Assembly: GCA_020633055.1 (NCBI GenBank)
Contig: JACKEJ010000007.1
Coordinates: forward strand, 124,001 to 188,000
Direction of reading: 5' to 3'
Source: Sandaracinaceae bacterium
GTDB taxonomy: Bacteria > Myxococcota_A > Polyangia > Polyangiales > Houyiibacteriaceae
Length of the DNA stretch: 64,000 nucleotides
Shown here: positions 28,455 to 37,508 of the stretch, in pieces
Position numbering within the stretch: position 1 is the first letter of the stretch
How the letters are laid out: the number at the start of each line of letters is the position of its first letter
Notes under the pieces: model-generated
Database searches by the model: none
What the model saw: only the letters and a program-made list of their open reading frames with translations
Told to the model about the DNA's origin: nothing
Translations under genes and position numbers: made by a program

Positions 28455-29780
28455 TCATTCGCGCTGCGGAACGGGGCCCCCTCGAGGGTCCGGGCCATCG
28501 CTCGGCGTGCTCGGCTGCGCCTCCCGGGTCGCGTCCATGTCCGGCGGCAACCAGAGTCGGAGATGTGTCGTCCAGACCCCGGCCCCAGGTCGTCTCGGGA
28601 AGTGGAGCACCTCACCGCCCAGCATCGACGCCCAGAAGCGCGCGTTGTCGAGCCCGCCCGTGGACCCCCTGAAGGCCGCATCACTCAAGCCCGAACCGTC
28701 GTCCCGGACGTCCAGCGCGAGTCCCTCTTCGAACGTCAGCGTGGCGAGGACTCGTTGCGCACCCCCGTGGACCACGGCGTTGCGCGTCAACTCGCGGGCG
28801 ACGCGGAGCGTCGCCAACCACGCGGCGGGGGAAACCAGCGCACCACGGCCGTCGGGCCCATGGTCCACCTGAACGTCGAATCCCACGGGCATGATGCCGA
28901 AGCACTTTTCGCGGAGCATCCCCGCGAGCTCCTCGCGCGTGACGGGGCGCTCCGCTCCGCTCATCCCGAACACCGCGCGCTCCAGGTCGCTCAGCGCCTG
29001 CGTGACATGCGTCAGGAGCGCCGCGCTGCCCTCCGACTCCTCGATCTCGTCGAGCTGCTCGAGGAGCTGGCGCAGGTTGGCGCCCACGGTGGCCCCGAGC
29101 GTCTCGTCGAGCCTTCGTCGACCCTCGGAGGCCACGGCGCGAGCTGTCCGTGCGCGCGCGACGTTCGCCTCCGCCTCCAGACGCAGCTCGCGCATGACAC
29201 GGAGGCCCGTCCACCTCGCGATCACCACAAACCCCGCCCACGCCACCGCCGTGAACATGGCGGCACCGTAGCGTTCCGTCCCCACGAACCCCACCGCGAG
29301 GAGACCGTGAAGCACCGTCGCCTCGACCAACGTCTGCTGGAGGCGATTGGGTCGCAGGCGCGCGCGAAAGATCGCCGTGAGCGGCTGCGCGCACCACGCG
29401 ATCGAGAAGCCCGTCTCGGAGAAGAAGATCAGGGCCAAGATGAACCCATCGAGGGAGAGCGACTCGATCTCACGCAGCGGGCGATACAGCGTCCCCGAGG
29501 GCCCACGTGTGCGGTAGTAGAGGAACGAGGCCGTCCAGAAGAGCAGTGCCGGCCCGACACAGGCGAGGGCGAACGCCGGCTCGATGCCGCCGAGAACTGA
29601 GCCACCGCCTCGAAACAGTGGCACACACGCGAGCCCGAGGTTGGAGACGAATGTCCCGACGAAGGTGCCCCATGAACGGCGCGCGTCGTCCTGAGCCAGC
29701 TCGAACGCCGTCGCGATCCGTGTGAACTCGGCCTCGTCGGCCAGGTGCGCGTCGATGCGGTCAGCCGTAGTCACGCGCAT
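28455..29780 (-). CDS. Membrane kinase subunit: HATPase domain with a degenerate HisKA_3 segment lacking the phosphoacceptor His
   Basis: 441 residues with several hydrophobic segments between about 45 and 200. After these comes the dimerisation region at about 219-240. In NarL-type kinases it reads (R)ELHDxVG; here the equivalent is RRRLDETLGATVGANLRQLL, so Gly sits where the phosphorylated His belongs. The catalytic domain is intact: N box ELTRNAVVHGG near 331, G1 VRDDGSGL, G2 TGGLDNA. It could bind ATP but cannot autophosphorylate in the usual way. It is transcribed divergently (23-bp gap) from a response-regulator gene that is followed by a kinase-like protein with the His but no HATPase domain. 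Confidence 0.85.
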   Translation of the reverse strand: MRVTTADRIDAHLADEAEFTRIATAFELAQDDARRSWGTFVGTFVSNLGLACVPLFRGGGSVLGGIEPAFALACVGPALLFWTASFLYYRTRGPSGTLYRPLREIESLSLDGFILALIFFSETGFSIAWCAQPLTAIFRARLRPNRLQQTLVEATVLHGLLAVGFVGTERYGAAMFTAVAWAGFVVIARWTGLRVMRELRLEAEANVARARTARAVASEGRRRLDETLGATVGANLRQLLEQLDEIEESEGSAALLTHVTQALSDLERAVFGMSGAERPVTREELAGMLREKCFGIMPVGFDVQVDHGPDGRGALVSPAAWLATLRVARELTRNAVVHGGAQRVLATLTFEEGLALDVRDDGSGLSDAAFRGSTGGLDNARFWASMLGGEVLHFPRRPGAGVWTTHLRLWLPPDMDATREAQPSTPSDGPDPRGGPVPQRE

Positions 29781-29803
29781 GCTCTTGTATCACACTGGAG
29801 GCC

Positions 29804-30442
29804 GTGACCCCCTCGTTCCGGTCCCCGGTCCCGGTGATCCTGGTGGAAGACCATGCGCCTACCCGTCGCGCCATCGAGAGGACGCTGCGGGACTCTCCGG
29901 ACCGCGTCGAGTTCGTCGCTGCGTTCCCGAGCGGCGAGGAGCTCCGGGCGTTCGACGCCGAACTGGACTGCGTGGTGGCCCTGGTGGACCTCCGCCTGTC
30001 CGGGATGAGCGGCGCGCGTGTGATCGCGTGGCTCACCGCGACGCACCCCCGCGCGCGGGCGATTGCGCTCACGGTCCAGCGAGACGAGCAGGCGGTCCTC
30101 GAGGCCGTCCGGGCCGGGGCGCTCGGGTACATGCTGAAGGACGAGCCGACGGAGCGGCTGCTGGTCGCGATCGAGGATGCCGCCGCGGGCCGCCATCCCT
30201 TCTCCAGCCACGTCGCGGGGGCGCTCCTCCGCTCGCTCGAGCCACAACCCGCGCGCGTGCTGACGTCTCGCGAGCTGGACCTCGTCGCGGCGCTGGCCCG
30301 TGGCGAGTCCTACGCTCAGTGCGCCGAGAGTCTCGGCATCAGGCTCGGCACCGTGCAGTCGCACGTGAAGAACGTGTACGGGAAGCTGGGCGTCAATTCT
30401 CGAAGCGAGCTGCGCGAGTGGGCACGGCGACACTTGAAGTAG
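29804..30442 (+). CDS. NarL/FixJ-type response regulator
   Basis: 212 residues. The receiver domain carries the phosphoacceptor Asp62 in VALVDLRLSG, the acidic pair near VEDHAPTRRA and Lys112 in GYMLKDEP. The C-terminal LuxR-type helix-turn-helix includes LTSRELDLVAALARGESY and IRLGTVQSHVKNVYGKLGV. The start is GTG 29804 with the ribosome-binding site CTGGAGG at 29794-29800, only 23 bp from the start of the divergent gene, so the promoters must overlap coding sequence or lie within the start regions. Its frame overlaps the following gene by about 25 bp. Confidence 0.92.
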   Translation: MTPSFRSPVPVILVEDHAPTRRAIERTLRDSPDRVEFVAAFPSGEELRAFDAELDCVVALVDLRLSGMSGARVIAWLTATHPRARAIALTVQRDEQAVLEAVRAGALGYMLKDEPTERLLVAIEDAAAGRHPFSSHVAGALLRSLEPQPARVLTSRELDLVAALARGESYAQCAESLGIRLGTVQSHVKNVYGKLGVNSRSELREWARRHLK

Positions 30443-31287
30443 ACATCGCGCGCCGTCATCACGCCGCTGAGACGGCGCGGGCGCGCAGTGGGATCCGCAA
30501 CGCGACGGTGACCATCGTGTGCGCGCTGGTCGCCATCGCCTCGGATGTCCAGCCGTCGATCTTGAATGTGACCCGCGACGACGCCCTACCGCTCGTGCTC
30601 GGAGTGCTGGGCGCGACGGCGATCACCCAAGCCGTCTACATGTGGCGAGGGGCCGCGTCGCTCGCCTTCCGGCTCTTGTGGGGCTTCGAGGGGCTGGTGC
30701 AGATGGGCGCGCTGGCCACCCTCATCGAGCGCTCCGGGTCTGCCGCCTCCCCGCTCTGGGCCGTCGCGATGGCCTGGTCGGTTCGATGGACGCCCGCCGT
30801 CATCGGGTCGCTCTCCCTCGGGATGCTCCAGGCGGTGCCGGTTCTCGGCGGGCTCGTTGGTGTGTACGCGTCTCGGGGGGACTGGGCGAGCGTGATCGTC
30901 ACCGCCAGCGTGCTCACGACCATGCTCAGCATGCTGCACGCGAGCACCACCTCGTCGACGCGGATCCTGCGCCTGACCGTCGAGCGAACGAGCGCTGCCC
31001 GTCAGCTCGCTGCCGACGCGCTCCGGCGGGAGCGCGACCTCCTGGCCAGGGAGCTCCACGACGACGTCTGCGCCAACGTCGTCGCGTTGATTCTCGAGCT
31101 GCGACGGCGCGAGTCACAGGGCGATCGCGAGCTCGCAGCGCAGCTCGGCCAGCGCGCGCGCCACATCTTGGATGCCCTGCGTGCGTCCATTCGGTGGCTT
31201 CGCATGGACGACGGTGGGTTCGCGGAGCTCCAGCGTGCGCTGGAGGCGGACGCAACGCCGGGCGACGTGGGCAGAGCCACGGAATAG
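30418..31287 (+). CDS. Membrane histidine phosphoacceptor protein: HisKA_3 segment with His but no HATPase domain
   Basis: 289 residues if GTG 30418 is used (in frame, overlapping the response regulator gene by 25 bp); GTG 30508 is an alternative. Five or so hydrophobic helices (about 32-170) precede the dimerisation motif LARELHDDVCANVVAL with His214. After the second helix (ILDALRASIRWLRMDD) the protein ends at residue 289, where a NarL-type kinase would begin its ATPase domain. No frame downstream to 31426 restores one. So it seems to be a complete phosphoacceptor without a catalytic domain, complementary to the divergent protein at 28455-29780. Confidence 0.75.
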   Translation: MGTATLEVDIARRHHAAETARARSGIRNATVTIVCALVAIASDVQPSILNVTRDDALPLVLGVLGATAITQAVYMWRGAASLAFRLLWGFEGLVQMGALATLIERSGSAASPLWAVAMAWSVRWTPAVIGSLSLGMLQAVPVLGGLVGVYASRGDWASVIVTASVLTTMLSMLHASTTSSTRILRLTVERTSAARQLAADALRRERDLLARELHDDVCANVVALILELRRRESQGDRELAAQLGQRARHILDALRASIRWLRMDDGGFAELQRALEADATPGDVGRATE

Positions 31288-31426
31288 GCGGTCGTCGGGC
31301 CGCCACGCGACGCCCGTGAGGCGCCGTGGGAATCGGGGGCCATCCCTCGGCCCGCCGGATAGTGGACGGGCACATGGGGGAAACATGGGATACCGGCGCG
31401 TGCAGGCGGACGGCACTATTCAATCC

Positions 31427-34400
31427 ATGTTGAACGTTGTCCGGGTCGGTCGTCGTGCGTGGCTCGCCGTGGTCGCGAGCCTTCTTCTTTGTGCGCCTGG
31501 CTGTGGCAGTGACGGGAGGCAAACGCCTCTTGGGGATGCTGGCGTGCCCGACGCCGACCGCGTGCCTCCTCCATTGATTCTGATCGATGACCCCATCGAA
31601 CAGGGAGATGCCGTGGGTCTCGAGGATATGGACTATCCAGAGCCCTTGGGGGCCATGCCAGCGGCCACGCCGGTCATGCCCGTGGACTCCGAGGTGGCCA
31701 TGGTAGGCCCGGAGGGGGCGATGCTCGCGCTCGACCGCTTCGAGTTCCTGGTCCCCGCCGGCGCAGTCGACGAGATGTCGGAGATAGCGATCTACCAGTT
31801 CGACATGGACATCCCGGAGGAGTTCGGAGTCCTGTCACCCGTGTACCGCTGCGACGCGGAGGGCATCACGTTCGACCCGCCCATCGAAGTGACCTTCACG
31901 CTGGACGCTGTTCCCGAAGGGGAGCTCGCCGTGCTGTGGATGACCGACGGGATGGAGCCCGAGCTGCGCCCGGTGCACGTCGATGGGAACCGGGTCACCG
32001 TGTTGTCCACGCACTGCAGCAAGATGGCACTCGCCGGGGCCGTCATCGCCGCGGGAGGGGCTGGGTTGCAGCTCTACGAGCAACTCAACTCCACCGACGA
32101 GCCGTGCGCAGAAGGATGGAGCGTCGTGGGACCCGACCAGTGCTGTCCGAGCGGGTCCCAGCCGCTGGACGGGACCTGCTACAACTGCCCGGGGGACATG
32201 ATCGTGGGCTATGCGCCCGTAGGCGCCGACACGCTGACGCTCTGCTATCCGAGACCAGTCGACTCGATCGCGGAGTGCGGCAAGTTCTGTCGCTTCGAGA
32301 ACACAACTCAGTTTCGGGGCGCCCTCTGCTGCAACGAAGGGTGGACCTGCCCCGCGGCGGGCTCGTACACCTGCACGCGCGCGTCGAGCTGCAGCGGCAT
32401 CGTGCGGAGCGGGTGTGGCGGCTCGTACTGCCTGCCCGATGACACCTGGGACCTCGACTGCTCGACGACGCCACCACGGCTCATGGACCTCGACCCCTGT
32501 GCGCCGGGAGGCGTGCCCGTCTGCGACCCCCTCACGACGTGTACACAGACGGGCTACCACCCGGGCGACTACACATGCGGCTCTTGTCCTCGCGGGTACA
32601 GCGGAACCGGAGCCTCGGGCTGCGTCGCGAACGATCGGTGCGTGCCCGAGCTCTGCACGAACTACGAGCAGTGCCGCCCCGAGACCCAGTTGTGCGTCGG
32701 TTTCCTGTGTGTGCCCACGGGCGCGTACAGCTGCACGTGCATCTGGCCGCTCAACGCTCAGGGCGAGTGCGTCAACCCGTTTTCGTGCTCACCTGGCGCC
32801 TGCGGCGAGGGCGCGACGTGCACTCCGAACATGCCGTACACCCGTGGCGACGAAGCCATGGCAGGCTTCTCGTGGGAGGAGCAGACGTGCGCCTGTCCGC
32901 CCGGAATGACTGGTGACCCACGCCGTGCGTGCACGGCGTCTGACCCGTGCGCCACGAACAACGGCGGGTGCGATGCGCTCAGGACCTGCACGAACAACGC
33001 TGGTGTCGCGGCCTGTGGCGTGTGCCCCCTGGGCTACGTCGCGCCGGACTCGACCCGCTGCGTGGACGTGAACGAGTGCGCGACGAGCAACGGCGGCTGT
33101 GACGTGCTGACGACGTGCACCAACACGGTGGGCGGACGCACGTGCGGCGCGTGCCCGGTGGGCTACAGCGGCGCGGGCGCGACCGGGTGTACGGACGTGA
33201 ACGAGTGTGCGACGAGCAACGGTGGCTGTGACGCGCTGACGACGTGCACCAACACGGCGGGCGGCCGCACCTGCAGCGCCTGTCCCTCGGGGTACGCCGG
33301 CAGTGGCGAGACGGGTTGCACCGATGTCGATGAGTGCGCGACGAGCAACGGCGGCTGCGACCCCGTGGCGCCATGCGTCAACACGGCGGGCGGCCGCACG
33401 TGCGGCGCCTGTCCCTCGGGGTACACGGGCACCGGCGAGACGGGCTGCATCGACGTCGACGAGTGCGCGACGAACAACGGCGGCTGCGATGTGTTGACGA
33501 CCTGCACGAACACCCCGGGGGGACGCACGTGCAGCGACTGTCCACCCGGGCACTTCGGCAACGGCGCGACGGGCTGCACCGACATCGACGAGTGCGCGAC
33601 GAACAACGGCGGCTGTGACCTGCTCACCACCTGCACCAACGCACCGGGGGGGCGCGTGTGCAGCGCGTGTCCGACCGGGTACTCCGGCAGCGGGGAGACC
33701 GGGTGCAGCGACGTCGACGAGTGCGCGACCAACAACGGTGGTTGTGACCCGCTCACCGCCTGCACCAACACGGTCGGGAGCCGCACCTGTGGCGCATGCC
33801 CAGGGGGCTATTCCGGCGACGGCGCCACGGGCTGCGTAGACATCGACGAGTGCGCGACCAACAACGGTGGCTGCGGCGCGCTGCGTGACTGCATCAACTC
33901 GACGGGCAGCAGCAGCTGCACAGCGTGTCCGAACGGCACGTCCGATGACGGGATGGGGGGATGCACGATCAACCAGTCGACGCGCATGTTCGTCACGAGC
34001 GGCACCTACCAGGCCAACCTCGGCGGTGTGGATGGCGCGGACGCGAGATGCCAGGCGTCGGCCACGGCCGCGAGCCTCCCCGGGACCTGGCGCGCGTGGA
34101 TCTCGGATCAACTGGGCAACTCACCGGCGGCGAACCTCCTGCACTACGACCACCCCTATCTTCGCGTCGATGGCCAGGTGATCGCGCGGAGCTGGACCGA
34201 CCTGACCGACGGGACGATTCGCGCGCCGATCAACATCACCGAGGACGGCATGTTGGCGACAGGGCAGCTCCTGGTCACGAGCGGCACGAACGCCGACGGG
34301 ACCATGGCGACCGTCCCGTTCGGTCAGCTCTGCGGCAACTGGACCAACACCAGCCACGGGGAGATCGGCGTCGCGGGCGGGACCAACAACGTCGACGTCT

Positions 34401-35215
34401 CGTGGTCGAACCTGGGCACGTACTTCTGCGATCGGGAGGGCTTCCGCCTGTATTGCGTGGAGTACTCCGACCCGTGCGAGACGGACAACGGCGGCTGCGA
34501 CGTGCTCACGACGTGTACCAACACGCTCGCTGGCGCGGTCTGCGGCGCGTGCCCGTCGGGCTATGCGGGAGACGGGCTGATGGGTTGCGTCGACATCGAC
34601 GAGTGCGCGGCGAACGCCTGTGGCGCGCTGCGTGACTGCACCAACAGCCCCGGTAGCTTCTCGTGCACGCCATGCCCCAACGGCACGTCGGACGATGGCA
34701 TGGGCGGGTGCACCATCAACCAGTCGACGCGTGTGTTCGTCACGAGCGGCACCTACCAGGCGAACCTCGGCGGCGTCGCCGGCGCCGATGCCATTTGCCA
34801 GAGCTCGGCGATGGCCCAGGGCCTCGGCGGCAGCTGGAGCGCGTGGCTCTCCGACCAGCTCGGGAACTCTCCGTCGGTGAACTTCACCCACCACGACCAT
34901 CCCTACGTCCGCGTGGACGGCCAGGTGGTCGCGCGGAGCTGGACCGATCTGACCAGTGGGGGCATCCGCGCCCGTATCGACGTCATGGAGAATGGCGCGC
35001 AGGCCACGGGGCAGTTCCTGGTGACGAGCGGCACGAACGCCGACGGGACCATGGCGACCGTCCCGTTCGGTCAGCTGTGCGGCAACTGGACCAACACCAG
35101 CAGCGGGGAGATCGGCGTCGCGGGCGGGATGACCAGCGTCGACGTGTCCTGGTCGAACCTCGGTACGTACTTCTGCAATCGCGAGGGCTTCCGGCTCTAC
35201 TGCTTCGAGGACTGA
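31427..35215 (+). CDS. Large lipoprotein with ten EGF-like repeats and two DUF1554-like domains
   Basis: ATG 31427 gives 1262 residues with a signal peptide and Cys near 24 (CAPGCGSD). Residues about 90-205 resemble a ZU5-like domain (FEFLVPAGAVDEMSEIAI). A Cys-rich section follows. From about 506 to 845 there are eight EGF-like repeats of about 41 residues, most with the calcium-binding pattern D-x-D/N-E-C...NGGC. Then comes a domain of about 160 residues (FVTSGTYQANLGGVDGADA...GNWTNTSHGE) that I recall as DUF1554-like, a ninth and tenth EGF-like repeat, and a second such domain to the end. The last EGF plus DUF1554 unit is a tandem duplication of the earlier one. It is probably anchored to the cell surface; ligand unknown. 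ATG 31385 is an alternative start. Confidence 0.82.
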   Translation: MLNVVRVGRRAWLAVVASLLLCAPGCGSDGRQTPLGDAGVPDADRVPPPLILIDDPIEQGDAVGLEDMDYPEPLGAMPAATPVMPVDSEVAMVGPEGAMLALDRFEFLVPAGAVDEMSEIAIYQFDMDIPEEFGVLSPVYRCDAEGITFDPPIEVTFTLDAVPEGELAVLWMTDGMEPELRPVHVDGNRVTVLSTHCSKMALAGAVIAAGGAGLQLYEQLNSTDEPCAEGWSVVGPDQCCPSGSQPLDGTCYNCPGDMIVGYAPVGADTLTLCYPRPVDSIAECGKFCRFENTTQFRGALCCNEGWTCPAAGSYTCTRASSCSGIVRSGCGGSYCLPDDTWDLDCSTTPPRLMDLDPCAPGGVPVCDPLTTCTQTGYHPGDYTCGSCPRGYSGTGASGCVANDRCVPELCTNYEQCRPETQLCVGFLCVPTGAYSCTCIWPLNAQGECVNPFSCSPGACGEGATCTPNMPYTRGDEAMAGFSWEEQTCACPPGMTGDPRRACTASDPCATNNGGCDALRTCTNNAGVAACGVCPLGYVAPDSTRCVDVNECATSNGGCDVLTTCTNTVGGRTCGACPVGYSGAGATGCTDVNECATSNGGCDALTTCTNTAGGRTCSACPSGYAGSGETGCTDVDECATSNGGCDPVAPCVNTAGGRTCGACPSGYTGTGETGCIDVDECATNNGGCDVLTTCTNTPGGRTCSDCPPGHFGNGATGCTDIDECATNNGGCDLLTTCTNAPGGRVCSACPTGYSGSGETGCSDVDECATNNGGCDPLTACTNTVGSRTCGACPGGYSGDGATGCVDIDECATNNGGCGALRDCINSTGSSSCTACPNGTSDDGMGGCTINQSTRMFVTSGTYQANLGGVDGADARCQASATAASLPGTWRAWISDQLGNSPAANLLHYDHPYLRVDGQVIARSWTDLTDGTIRAPINITEDGMLATGQLLVTSGTNADGTMATVPFGQLCGNWTNTSHGEIGVAGGTNNVDVSWSNLGTYFCDREGFRLYCVEYSDPCETDNGGCDVLTTCTNTLAGAVCGACPSGYAGDGLMGCVDIDECAANACGALRDCTNSPGSFSCTPCPNGTSDDGMGGCTINQSTRVFVTSGTYQANLGGVAGADAICQSSAMAQGLGGSWSAWLSDQLGNSPSVNFTHHDHPYVRVDGQVVARSWTDLTSGGIRARIDVMENGAQATGQFLVTSGTNADGTMATVPFGQLCGNWTNTSSGEIGVAGGMTSVDVSWSNLGTYFCNREGFRLYCFED
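33839..35212 (+). repeat. Tandem duplication of an EGF + DUF1554-like unit
   Basis: Unit 1 spans about 33839-34468 and unit 2 about 34592-35212, with one EGF-like repeat between them. The units differ by two codons near the start (ATNNGGC against AANAC), after which the offset is 747 bp. The shared segments include long near-identical DNA runs, for example the region at about 34275-34340 and its match near 35022-35087. This suggests a recent duplication or gene conversion. Confidence 0.85.
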
Positions 35216-35255
35216 CGCCCGTGCGACCGCCGGGCGATGCGCTTCGCGGAGGGCA

Positions 35256-36533
35256 TCAGCTCCAGCGGAAGCCCTCCATCGTCTGCGCGCTGTCGTACTT
35301 GGGTGCGAAGCCGGTGGCCTGCTTGAACGGGTCGGCGTTGACCACGATGGGGTACTTGATGTGCGCCACGGCGTCGCCGGGCAGGTAGCTGAGCCCCACG
35401 CGCTTCAGCAGGCGGCCGTACAGGGGCTCGGGCACCAGCACACTGCGGCGCCCGGTGGCCCGGCACAGCACGCTGAGTGGCACGGGCGGAGGCCCGGCCA
35501 CGTTGTACACGCCACGCAGCTTCTTCTCGATGGCGAGGATGATGGCCTCCTCGGCGTCGAACTCGTGCATGAACTGGAACAGGGGGTCGAAGCCCATCAC
35601 CAGCGCCACGCGATCCTCGCCGAGGAAGTTCGCGAGCGTGCCGCGCTGGCTGGGGCCGAGGAAGTAGCACAGGCGCAGCACCGCGGTGTTGAGCTTGGGC
35701 CAGCGCCAGAGCGCGCTGCCGGCGTACAGGTCCGCGGCGACGAGGTCCGCGAGCTCACGGAAGGATGCGCCCCCCAGCGGCGGCTCGTCCTCCGTGTGGT
35801 ACAGGGGCGAGTCGGCCGTGGCGCCGTACACCGTGTGGCGTCCGACGAAGATGGCCTGCTTGACGCCGTACTCGTGGCAGTGCTCGAACAGCCGCCGCGT
35901 GCCGCCGAGGTTGATGCGGTAGCGCTCGTCGAAGCCGGTGGTGAAGTGCGTGACGGTCGCCATGTGCACGAGCACGTCCGGGCGCGCGGTGCGGAACACG
36001 TCCTCGGCGGGGCGCTTGCGGATGTCGGCCGTGTGCATCTCGATGCCGGGCGGCGCGTCGGGCCACGGGCGGCGGTCGATGCCGTGCACGAGGTGGCCCC
36101 GCTGCACGAGCCGCTGCGCGACTCCGCGGGCCAGTGTCCCGCTGATGCCGGTGATGAGGATGGTCAGCGGCTTGCTGGAGATGGCGGGTCGGTCCTTCGC
36201 GTTGCGGCCAGCGGCGCGCACCGGAGCCCCCGACGTCTCGGCGTTCGCCTCGGTCACGGGCTTGGAACCTGGCGCAGTCTTGGGCGCGGACTTGAGGCCG
36301 CTCGACGTCGAAGCCCGCGGCCGCGGCGTGGCCTTGGGCGCCTTTCGCGCCGAGGGCTTCGGTGGTCGCGCGGAGTCCTTCGTGCCCACACCCGCCGAGC
36401 TGGCCGGGGCGCTCGAGGAGGGCTCGGGCGGCTGGCTCTTCGTACTTGGGGAGGGCGCCGTGGAGGTGCGCTCGGCGCGGCCGACGGGCTTCTTGCGGGG
36501 GCGCTTCTTTGGGGGTTTCGCGGAGTCGGTCAT
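35256..36533 (-). CDS. NAD-dependent epimerase/SDR protein with a basic Pro/Lys/Ala-rich N-terminal tail
   Basis: 425 residues. The first ~120 are low-complexity Lys/Arg/Pro/Ser/Ala (MTDSAKPPKKRPRKKPVGRA...), with no membrane segment. The extended SDR fold starts near 125 with ILITGISGTLARGVAQRL; the NAD motif reads TGxxGTLA rather than the usual TGxxGxxG. The YxxxK site is not obvious; HTVYGATADSP contains a Tyr without a Lys four residues later, so activity is uncertain. The ATG at 36533 overlaps the stop of the upstream acyltransferase gene by 4 bp (ATGA). Substrate unknown. Confidence 0.78.
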   Translation of the reverse strand: MTDSAKPPKKRPRKKPVGRAERTSTAPSPSTKSQPPEPSSSAPASSAGVGTKDSARPPKPSARKAPKATPRPRASTSSGLKSAPKTAPGSKPVTEANAETSGAPVRAAGRNAKDRPAISSKPLTILITGISGTLARGVAQRLVQRGHLVHGIDRRPWPDAPPGIEMHTADIRKRPAEDVFRTARPDVLVHMATVTHFTTGFDERYRINLGGTRRLFEHCHEYGVKQAIFVGRHTVYGATADSPLYHTEDEPPLGGASFRELADLVAADLYAGSALWRWPKLNTAVLRLCYFLGPSQRGTLANFLGEDRVALVMGFDPLFQFMHEFDAEEAIILAIEKKLRGVYNVAGPPPVPLSVLCRATGRRSVLVPEPLYGRLLKRVGLSYLPGDAVAHIKYPIVVNADPFKQATGFAPKYDSAQTMEGFRWS

Positions 36534-37426
36534 CGCTTGAGCTCGGGCCGGGTGGGGTCGTAGGGGCTGTCGACGCGCTGACGAGTGAACGCGGCTGGGC
36601 GCGCGGCAAGCCCCTTTTGGATGAGGTCCGCGATGGCGTCGCGGACGCGGTCGACGTAGCCCTGGATGACTTCGTCTGTCTCGGACCCGTCGCCCTCGAA
36701 GTGGAGGGGCGGGCCGAAGTGGATCTGACAGCTGACCGGCAGCGGCCAGATGACCAGCTGCGGCGCGACGGGGACGTAGGGCGCGCCGATGAGCTTGTTC
36801 AAGCCCTTGATGTGGAACATCGTCGGGAACGCCTCCTCGCCGCCGATGAACGCGAACGGATAGACTGGGGTCTTCGTCTTCAGCGCCAAGCGCACGAACC
36901 CCGTGCCGAAGCGCACGAGCTTGTAGCGGTCGCGGTACAGCTTGGCGGTGCCGCGGGCCCCCTCCGGGAAGGCCACCACGATGCGCCCCGCCCCGAGCAG
37001 CATCTCGGCGTGCTCCGGCAGCCCCGTCAGGTGCCCCGTGCGGTTCATGAGCTGGGACGCGAACGGCCATGTGTTGAAGAAATACTCCGCCATCCCATGC
37101 GCGAGGCGCGGCGCGTCATGGTTCATCAGCAGCGAGGTCATGGTCATGGCCGCGTCCGCACCGATGCCGCCCGAGTGGTTGCCGATGAGCAGCCCGCGGC
37201 CCGTCTTGGGGACGTGTTCCATCCCGAACGTCGTGACGTTCAGGTACCTGCGGTACATGCTCGCGAACGGGGAGTACGCCCGGATGAGCCACTCCTTGTC
37301 CACACCGAACGGGTCCACCCCGTGCGCGTCGAAGGGGATCGGCAGCCGGTTGACGTTGCGTTCGATCTGGGGATCTCGGAGGAATGACACGGACGTCGCC
37401 TTCGCGGGCCGCTCGCCGCGCCCCAC
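36530..37426 (-). CDS. Lysophospholipid acyltransferase family protein
   Basis: 298 residues with PlsC/LPLAT features: the acceptor motif LIGNHSGGIGAD, an FPEGARGT block and a downstream FAFIGGEEAF. The NHSGG(x)xxD form differs from the NHxxxxD of bacterial PlsC and resembles the DAGAT/hemolysin-like branch, so the acyl acceptor may not be glycerol phosphate. There is no strong signal peptide; a peripheral membrane role is likely. It is translationally coupled to the downstream epimerase gene and diverges from the biotin-carboxylase-like gene over 82 bp. Confidence 0.85.
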   Translation of the reverse strand: MGRGERPAKATSVSFLRDPQIERNVNRLPIPFDAHGVDPFGVDKEWLIRAYSPFASMYRRYLNVTTFGMEHVPKTGRGLLIGNHSGGIGADAAMTMTSLLMNHDAPRLAHGMAEYFFNTWPFASQLMNRTGHLTGLPEHAEMLLGAGRIVVAFPEGARGTAKLYRDRYKLVRFGTGFVRLALKTKTPVYPFAFIGGEEAFPTMFHIKGLNKLIGAPYVPVAPQLVIWPLPVSCQIHFGPPLHFEGDGSETDEVIQGYVDRVRDAIADLIQKGLAARPAAFTRQRVDSPYDPTRPELKR

Positions 37427-37508
37427 TGGTCACGGTCTTGCCCTGCGCGCGGAGACTACCAGCGTCCGCGCGCTGGTGGGGAGGGGATCACGCGAGTATG
37501 CTCCGCCG

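Noticed and set aside
37116..37433. Alternative small open frame in the acyltransferase region
   Set aside because: It lies antisense or out of frame to a gene with clear NHSGG and FPEG motifs.
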